The notes under the pieces: generated by a model
Told to the model about the DNA's origin: nothing
The model's input: only the letters and a program-made list of their open reading frames with translations
Databases searched by the model: none
Made by a program: the position numbers and the translations under genes
DNA from: Tiliqua scincoides
Lineage: Eukaryota > Chordata > Lepidosauria > Squamata > Scincidae
Direction: 5' to 3'
Length of the DNA: 64,000 bases
NCBI RefSeq assembly: GCF_035046505.1
Contig: NC_089826.1
Span: 80,920,254 to 80,984,253 of the forward strand
Part shown: piece by piece, positions 58,012 through 64,000 of the stretch
Position numbering within the stretch: position 1 is the stretch's first letter
Layout: every line of letters begins with the position of its first letter

Positions 58012-60059
58012 TTTCTGTTCTTACAAATCCTAAACCTGTGTGTCTTCCCCATGTAGGCTAGATGCTATTCCTTACCCCAAACCCTTAATTTGTCTATGTG
58101 GCCCAGGTTTGGATAGATACTCTTTAAATGTCTGTTTAACTAAAACAGTGGTTCAAGTTGTACACGGACTGTTGTGTTCTGAAAAAGCCAACCCCGTGCG
58201 GCATGACACTCTCTGTTCCCCACTGCAGCCTTGTTTCTTTGTACCCTATCTTCCCCCACGCTTGTGTTGGCCAGCCACACGGGGACAGCTTTTTCTGAAT
58301 GCCAGATTTGGTCTGTGGACCACGGTTTACTGCCTGCTGAACTAGAAAAAAAATTCAGTTAAGATCAAATCAGAAATAACAGATTTTGCTTGCAGTGTTA
58401 GCTGTGCTTCCAGGTTCAGTGAAGCAGAAATATTTGCACTGAAATGAGCAGCTATGATAATTAAGAGAAAGTGATGTAAGCAGGAAATCCCTGATTCGAG
58501 TTGTAACCTGGTGTTAGTGAAGCCCTTGTGTCTTGGCTCAGCTCTTTCTATTATATGAGAATTAGAATATTGACCTACCTTATTATTTATTTCAAATATT
58601 CATATCCTGTCTTTCCCTTCCTCATTGAGTATGAGGTCAAGGACAGTGGTGGTACACTTGCACGTGGAATGCACTTGCACGTACATGTGCACGTAGGGTG
58701 CAAGAGGCTGTTAACCAAAACATTGTTTTTTGTGTGTGCACAAGTGCTTTCTGCATTGGGTTAGTGGGTAAATCGCATGTTCTAAAGTTCAGTATGTTGT
58801 ATCCTAGCTAGTCATTCCCTGATTTTTCTTTTTTCTTTTTCTATTATAAGACCAGAAATTGAGGTAAGCTGTTGTTCTTCTGAAATGTTTGGATTGTGGA
58901 TAGGTACCTCTACCCACACAGGAGGACATCTTCCTGATTTTCAATGACTCTCTTCCCCCATGCTACTATCATCCTCCATGCCATATCAGATGCAGTTCCA
59001 CCAGGTTGCCTCAACACTTGGCAGAAGCTTTTGGGGTGGGGTAAAAGGGCTGCAGTGGTAGGATAGGAGCTGGAAGGACCTGTTCCACAAACAGAAGTCT
59101 GCTTTCAGTTTGTGGGATCCAGTCCAGTATTAGTTAATGGTACAGTACTTCAAAAGAGCTAGTATTTATAGCACTTGTGGAAGTTCTGCATTTGCCCCCT
59201 TTTAAAGCTGTTTTTTCTTTAGCATTATCCCCTCTTTCTTATACTGTAAAATCTGAAATATCATTACCAGAGTGAAACTAGAAATGCAATTTTGTGGGAA
59301 GGGGTTTGTTTTACAATTTCAGTGAAAACTGACTCTCTGGTATTTCAGCAGAGATTATCTTAGCTGTACTGTAGTTTGTATCTTGTTCTGTCCTGAAGCT
59401 TTGTGAATCAATGCAGACTTCATCTGGTAAACTTTACTTTATTTCTGTTGTCTAATCTCAGTTTGACTAATTTGTCATTGTCTAATCTGAGTATGAAATT
59501 TGTGGTATAACTGTTGAAATAGCAAGTGATAAACCAGTATCACAGTGAATATATGTTCACTACAGTGTTTTGGCCACCACATGTTAACCTTTGTTCTACA
59601 AGAGATTGCTGTTCATTCCTAAATATGGCCCATCATTAACTAGAACTTTAGGTTCATGAACCTTCTTTGTTTAACTAGTGTCAAAATGCATACAACCTGT
59701 AATGGATTCAGGAAAGGGAACATGAGGGAGCACCATCAGAATTTAGAGACTTTTTTGCATCTGTCGGTGCTCATGAGAAATTGGGTTTTTGTTAGCTATA
59801 GAAGCTTGTGTTCTTTTTCATTGAGGTTAAGAGATGAAATATTGAATGTGCCTTCATTCTTGTATTATTGGGATGCTATTTGGGTACCATAATCCTTTGT
59901 GTTTACTTGGCAGTATGTCTCATTGTGATAAGCAGGTCTTACTCCCAACTATAGATGTGCATAGGATTGAGGCTTTAGGACATCATCAGTGAGCAAACCT
60001 TGAAGGCATTTTTGTTGGTTCTCTTTTTAAATAGATGCTTTTAGCAAGGGCAAAAATGA
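58012..60059. other. TAPT1 intron 2, unique sequence
   Basis: No exon or clear repeat recognised apart from a decayed palindromic unit near 59940. The short repeat GTGGAATGCACTTGCACGTA...CACGTAGG at 58663-58700 is a local ACGT-rich oddity. Confidence 0.5.
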
Positions 60060-60235
60060 GAGCATAAGAAGAGCCCCGCTGGATCAGGCCAAAGGCCCAT
60101 CTAGTCCAGCTTACTGTATCTCCCAGTGGCCCACCAGATGGCTCCGGGAGCATGCAAGACAAGATACTTAAATCCTGTTGCCACTCTCTTGCACCTGGCG
60201 AGGTAGACGTGAAACATCTGCATTTGAACATGGCT
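60060..60235 (-). mobile_element. CR1 LINE 3' UTR fragment
   Basis: GCATAAGAAGAGCCCCGCTG and GGATCAGGCCAAAGGCCC mark the complement of the CR1 3' UTR. Truncated at about 60235 before any coding part. In TAPT1 intron 2, antisense. Confidence 0.85.
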
Positions 60236-60388
60236 TGCTGAAGATATTCTGTAGGGAAGAGAAAGAATTTTTGGTAAAAGTTGTGCTAATAGGATAATAG
60301 TTGTAAATACATAAAGTAAATACATAAGTAAAACCAGGAATACTATACCAAAAGACTCTTGAAATTTTCATAAAAGAAACACCATATA

Positions 60389-60892
60389 CAGGTCCAGCCT
60401 ATTTATACATGGATTTTTTATACATGGATTTGACTCAACACGAATAGCCACTGCAAATGAGAAGGAATGTGCTGATCCCTGGAGAAGGAGAAAAATGCAT
60501 CCCTTTAATATCAGTTTAAAAAACTGAACAGTCCTTTAACAATAGCCTCCTTGATGAGAGAGAGAGAGAGAGAGAGAGGGCAGCTGGCTGACAATCCATC
60601 AGTCCTTCTCTCTCCAGCGGACCCCTCCCTTCCCCCTGAGCACATGAAAGAAAGGTAATCACTTTGCATTGGTGAAGGGAGGGGCTGAGTGAAGCTTTCT
60701 AAGCTCTGGTTAATGAACTAGTTAATGAATTGTTTTCTTAATCTCTTATCTTACATCCCAAAGGTCAGCAAGGCTGTTTTTAAATCACCAGAGCAAGAAA
60801 CTTTGTTTTTAAAATTGATTTGCTATAGTGCATTTTTTGCCATCCAGTGCTTGGAACGAACGGAACCCACACGAATAATGAGGCTCAACCTG
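60389..60892. mobile_element. pogo/Tigger-like MITE
   Basis: Ends CAGGTCCAGCCTATTTATAC and CGAATAATGAGGCTCAACCTG, flanked by TA on both sides (60387-60388, 60893-60894). About 504 bp with a (GA)n run inside (60558-60579). No transposase. In TAPT1 intron 2. Confidence 0.78.
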
Positions 60893-61711
60893 TATGTCCC
60901 TTTTTGTGTGGACTTGAGGAATTAGTTGGAAAGAAAGGGACTGCAGTGCAGATGACTTTAGAGTGGGTTAAAAAAAAACACAACTTCCCAGTATTTGAAA
61001 AGTTGAAAAAGAAACTTCTTATTTAAGAAATATTAGAGTAAGATCAATGTTTGTTGAATATTTCTGATTAAAAAAGCTTTTAGTAGACATGATGGTGAAG
61101 AGCCAAACTCCTTTCCAAATTGTATTGGCCATTGCCGGTATATAAAAATGAATTGGAAGGGACTGTTCCTTCTAGAAGGATTCTTTTCATGCACCATAAA
61201 TAGAACTAGAGACAGAAAGAAAAGATTGTCAACAGGAAGAAGTGACCAAAGTAGATGAAGAAACAGAGATGACCAAAGAGAATAAAAGTCTGATGTATTG
61301 AGAAATGATGGGGTGAGGAAGACTGTATAACTTCATTTCTTCGTTCAGAATCAGACAAAGATCCAGACTCCTTCAAGCTCCTCTGCATGTATAAAAAAAT
61401 CCTGTGGCTGACACCATGATATCTAGGTTGACCTTTAGTGTCTCATATTAGCTGCATCATCTCCTACTTCTGGCTGGCTGTCACATATTTTTAACAGCTT
61501 TACTGTCTGACGAGTGTGGATGAACATAGGATCCTTTGCTTCCCATTGCTGTGAAGGGGGAGAGCGCTGTGAGCCCAGACCCAACTCCCTATTTCCTTTT
61601 TCCTTAGATGGGAATTCCAAGAGCATTGCATTAGTTAATTAAACCTTAAATATGATGTCTGCTTTAGATTTGACTATTTATTTTCAGAATTTTGGAAACC
61701 ATAGGTAACTA

Positions 61712-62232
61712 GGTTGAGTCTACAACTGTGGATGTTATACCTGTGGATTTGGCTCAATGTGGGTCCCCTGGACCCATGTTGAGCCAGATTTGGCCCAACC
61801 TGAAGCCTCTGGAGGTGACCGAAGCTGTGCTCCAGTCACCAGCAGAGCTGTTCTGAGGCCCATAAAGGCCATGCACTGCCTTTATGGGCCTCAGACAAGC
61901 CCCCGAAAGCATCAGAAGGCCACTTCGTGTTTTACTGAAAACCAAAAGTGGCCTTCTGATGCTTTCAGGGGCTTGTTTGAGACCCATAAAGGTCACACAC
62001 AGCCTTTACAGAGATATGGAGATTCTAGAAGGATACTTCCAATTCTTGGCCGAAAACTGGAAATGCCCTTCTGGTACCTCCAGAGGCCATTCTGAGGCCT
62101 GTAAAGGCCATGCGTGGCTTCTATGGCCCTCAGAACAGCTATGGAGGCCCTGGTGAGTTTCATTATCCACGGTTTTTTGTATCCGCAGGGGATCCAGGAA
62201 CAAAACCCCTGCAGATAAACAGGCTCCACCAG
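61712..62232. mobile_element. pogo-like element with internal hairpins
   Basis: GGTTGAGTCTACAACTGTGG at the left; AACAGGCTCCACCAG at the right (weak inverted match) with TA flanks. Interior has TATCCACGGTTTTTTG and long nested inverted repeats built from GAGGCCCATAAAGGC. Boundaries are less certain than for the 60.4 kb element. Confidence 0.55.
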
Positions 62233-62330
62233 TATATTGATGTTAGGTAGGTACAAATATGTCTCATTAGGGCTTGAAGATACTCTCTTTTCTTTCCTGG
62301 TTTATTCAGAAAAAAATGCACCAGTGCTTT

Positions 62331-62371
62331 GTTGCTTAGCAACAAAGCAGTATAGCTTGTTGCTTAGCAAC
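62331..62371. promoter_or_regulatory. Pair of perfect X-box palindromes
   Basis: GTTGCTTAGCAAC occurs at 62331-62343 and 62359-62371, each a perfect inverted repeat around a central T. The flanks are also duplicated (CTTTGTTGC / CTTGTTGC). Matches RFX-type X-box half-sites with 1-bp spacing. In TAPT1 intron 2. Confidence 0.5.
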
Positions 62372-62421
62372 AAGAAATCTGTTTATTTTAGATAATACAT
62401 TAATTAAATCCTAAATTTCAC

Positions 62422-62620
62422 CAGAGGGACAAAAGCTCAGTGATAGAGCACACATTTTGCATGCAGAGGGTCATGGTTTCTATTCCTTGCACCTCTGGAT
62501 AAGGTCAGAGAAAAATTGCTATCTGAAAACCTGAAAAATCGCTGTCCGTCAGTCATTGCCAACAACTGAGTCAGATGGTGCATTAGTCTGACTCGGCATA
62601 AGGCAGGTTCCTATGTTCCA
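62422..62620 (+). repeat. tRNA-derived SINE
   Basis: The head AGCTCAGTGATAGAGCACAC, TTTTGCATGCAGAGGGTC and GGTTTCTATTCC matches a tRNA-Ala-like A box and B box. The body CTGTCCGTCAGTCATTGCC is followed by the end CTGACTCGGCATAAGGCAGG and TTCCTATGTTCC. The octamer-like end suggests mobilisation by CR1-type LINEs. Confidence 0.75.
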
Positions 62621-62664
62621 TGTGTAGATTCATGTCTTTTAGACTTTATATTATAGTTTATACC

Positions 62665-62783
62665 AGGGGTACTCAGACTTTTTTGGCTCGAGAGCTACTT
62701 GGAAACTCAGCAAGGCCTGGAGATCTACCAGAGTTTTTTTTACAATAATAGCATTTGCCATAACAGAATTAGACGTGTTGGGG
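62665..62783 (+). mobile_element. Left part of a hAT-like element
   Basis: CAGGGGTACTCAGACTTTTT, GGCTCGAGAGCTACTTGG and GGAGATCTACCAGAG mark the left end of a hAT-like family. The matching right end was not found before the window ends, so it is either truncated or spans the palindromic array and GC island that follow. Confidence 0.55.
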
Positions 62784-63028
62784 TCAACCTTATGCATGTC
62801 TACTCAGAAGTAAGTCCCATTAGAGTCAGTGGGGCTTACTCCTGTGTAAATGTGGACAGAATTGCAACCTCAGAGCCCAACCCTATGGTGTCTCCTCAAA
62901 AGTAAGTCCTATGCTAGTCAATGGGGCTTACTTCCAGGTAAGTGAGGAGAGGACCGCAGCCTCAGAGGCAGATCTACTCAGAAGCAAGCCCCATCCGAGT
63001 CAACAGGGCTACTCCCAGGTAAGGAGTA
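62784..63028 (+). repeat. Three tandem units of a palindromic repeat
   Basis: Units at about 62784, 62876 and 62967 read CTACTCAGAAGTAAGTCCC, a short centre, then GGGGCTTACTCC(C)AGGTAAG and a GAGGAGAGGA..GCAGCCTCAGAG linker. Each unit is a near-palindrome (AGTAAGYCCCAT / ATGGGGCTTACT). CAG|GTAAGT at 62935-62943 and CAG|GTAAGG at 63016-63024 match splice donors. The third unit runs straight into GC-rich sequence. Confidence 0.85.
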
Positions 63029-63029
63029 G

Positions 63030-63250
63030 CGGCCAGGCGGCGCTCACCCTCCCGCCGGCCGCAGCCTTGCAGCGCCCGGCGCCCGAGGAGAGCGAAGAGA
63101 GCGAGATGCAGCTGTGGACTGGGAAGGGAGCGAGGCCTCCCGCAGATGCTAGGCGGGAGGGGGACGGAGGCAATGGCGAGGGGAGGAGGGGGCCTGATGC
63201 CCCCCGCCCGGCTTACCGGCCTCAGCAGCAGTGCTGCCTCCAGTATAGAT
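63030..63250. other. GC-rich island, unexplained
   Basis: CpG-rich sequence begins right after the third palindromic unit. A + frame runs MARGGGGLMPPARLTG...DAIEARIRKLLHEG across its right edge, but I recognise no protein. Could be a GC-rich interior of a transposon, a cryptic exon or a promoter. Confidence 0.45.
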
Positions 63251-63559
63251 GCTATTGAAGCACGCATCAGAAAACTGCTGCATGAAGGTGTCTCTGTTCA
63301 CTTGGTACTTTATCAGAAATCAGTGTTTTTGCACAACTGACTTAAAGGTGAGGTGATCTTGGAGACAGATGAATTCTGACCTCTCACTGCTTTGGCCAGA
63401 TAGGCAAGAGTTTGGAGAGAGTGACGTTACAGGCAGCCCTGTATTTCTGTGGTTTGGTAATGTTGAGGCCAAGCAAACTTCTGTGTTGCTTCTCCTCTTG
63501 CCCTGATGGTAGTTGAGATTGTGTCATGACAGAGAGAACTCTTTTTTATAATTATTGTT

Positions 63560-64000
63560 GTAAAGTGGGGGGGGCCCCTGCCGGGCTCACGGGGTGCCGC
63601 CGCGCAGGAGTCTCCTCCTCCACCTCCCTCGCAGAGCGCTGCCCGCATCCTGGGGGGCGAGCGGGACGGAGGCTCCTCAGCCGAAGGCCATCTCCGGGGG
63701 GGGGCTGTGGGGAGGGCCGGGGCTCCGTCACCGAGGCGGGCAGGCAGGCAGGCAGCCCCTCGTCCTCCCCTCCATCCTCCTCCGCAGCCGCCCGCCCGTC
63801 CCTTCCCCCCCCGCTGCCGCTCGGCTCTGCCGTTCGCTCCCCCGCCCACCCTCCAGCCAGCCAGCTAGCTACCTAGCTCTCCTCCTCCTGCCTCGCCCAC
63901 CAAGCCCGCATCAGCGGCTGCGTCAGTGGGGCGGGAGGGAGCCGGGCAGGGGGAGCTACAGCGGCAGCGCGGGGCTGGGGGGCGCTCCGGGGCTCTTTCC
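63560..64000. promoter_or_regulatory. CpG island at window end
   Basis: After GTAAAGTGGGGGGGGCCCC the sequence turns strongly GC/CpG-rich to the window end, with GGGGCGGGAGGG GC boxes and TGCGTCAG (CRE/AP-1-like) at about 63920. It looks like a promoter/5' UTR, but no coding start is identifiable. Possible alternative TAPT1 start, another transcript, or an assembly join. Confidence 0.45.

Larger units (their letters stand above)
56285..64000 (+). other. TAPT1: TAPT1 intron 2 (start; continues past window)
   Basis: Begins GTAAAC after exon 2. No sequence resembling the next TAPT1 segment (LMVFGIFLCLDAFLY) was found, so I infer the intron runs off the window. It contains one hAT-like and two pogo-like elements, a CR1 end, a tRNA-derived SINE, a palindromic triple repeat and two GC-rich islands. 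If either island is a promoter of another gene, the intron boundary needs review. Confidence 0.7.

Noticed and set aside
59656-59892. Possible TAPT1 exon 3
   Set aside because: Hydrophobic frame but no match to LMVFGIFLCLDAFLY and no fitting splice sites.
62422-62500. tRNA-Ala gene
   Set aside because: Only the head of a tRNA-derived SINE; acceptor stem not closed and body and tail are SINE-like.
63146-63340. Small gene reading MLGGRGTEAMARGGGG...IRKLLHEG
   Set aside because: No recognisable family, frame ends soon after the GC island; kept only as an unexplained island.
1-64000. Endogenous retrovirus or LTR element
   Set aside because: No LTR pair, primer-binding site, or gag/pol/env-like reading was recognised; all reverse-transcriptase pieces are LINE-type.

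Overview
This 64 kb window is vertebrate nuclear DNA, almost certainly from a squamate reptile (probably a lizard). The evidence is the repeat content. There is a tRNA-derived Sauria-type SINE ending in a BovB-like tail, and 5S rRNA-derived SINEs. Many 5'-truncated CR1 LINEs end in TTCTTATG octamers, and short hAT-like and pogo-like elements are dense. No bacterial genes, CRISPR arrays or operons are present. Nearly all open frames of 60-100 codons are chance frames or repeat fragments.

The only host gene I can support is TAPT1 (transmembrane anterior posterior transformation 1), on the + strand. Exon 1 (40494-40767) lies in a strong CpG island and encodes the variable N-terminus, ending near ETLGFYESDR. 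Exon 2 (56154-56284) encodes the very conserved block with LTRGYFLEHNEAKYTERRERVYTCLRIPRELEK. The splice sites join in frame (1 nt + 131 nt = 44 codons). Intron 1 is about 15.4 kb. Intron 2 starts at 56285 and I found no exon 3, so the remaining exons probably lie beyond the window. The promoter has an inverted CCAAT box, GC boxes, YY1-like sites and an RFX X-box-like palindrome. The X-box is notable because TAPT1 is linked to centrosomes and cilia.

Layout. Positions 1-39950 are intergenic and repeat-rich: Sauria SINE, 5S SINEs, CR1 copies, hAT-like MITEs (several with 8-bp target duplications), a pogo-like MITE, MIR remnants, two copies of a zinc-finger-bearing LINE ORF2 end, and microsatellites. 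Positions 39700-40900 hold a minisatellite, a palindromic repeat and the TAPT1 CpG island. Positions 40800-42230 are a degenerate ~100-bp minisatellite starting about 45 bp inside intron 1. Positions 42-56 kb are an AT-richer intron with a cluster of ~180-bp terminal-inverted-repeat elements. Positions 56-62.7 kb are intron 2 with two pogo-like elements, long hairpins and a pair of perfect X-box palindromes. Positions 62.8-64.0 kb hold a three-unit palindromic repeat followed by two unexplained GC-rich islands.

I see no convincing new biological system. The best leads are the clear LINE/5S-SINE tail partnership, the layered transposon nests that give a relative chronology, the intron-like minisatellite beside TAPT1 exon 1, an in-frame upstream AUG for TAPT1, and the unexplained GC islands at the right edge.
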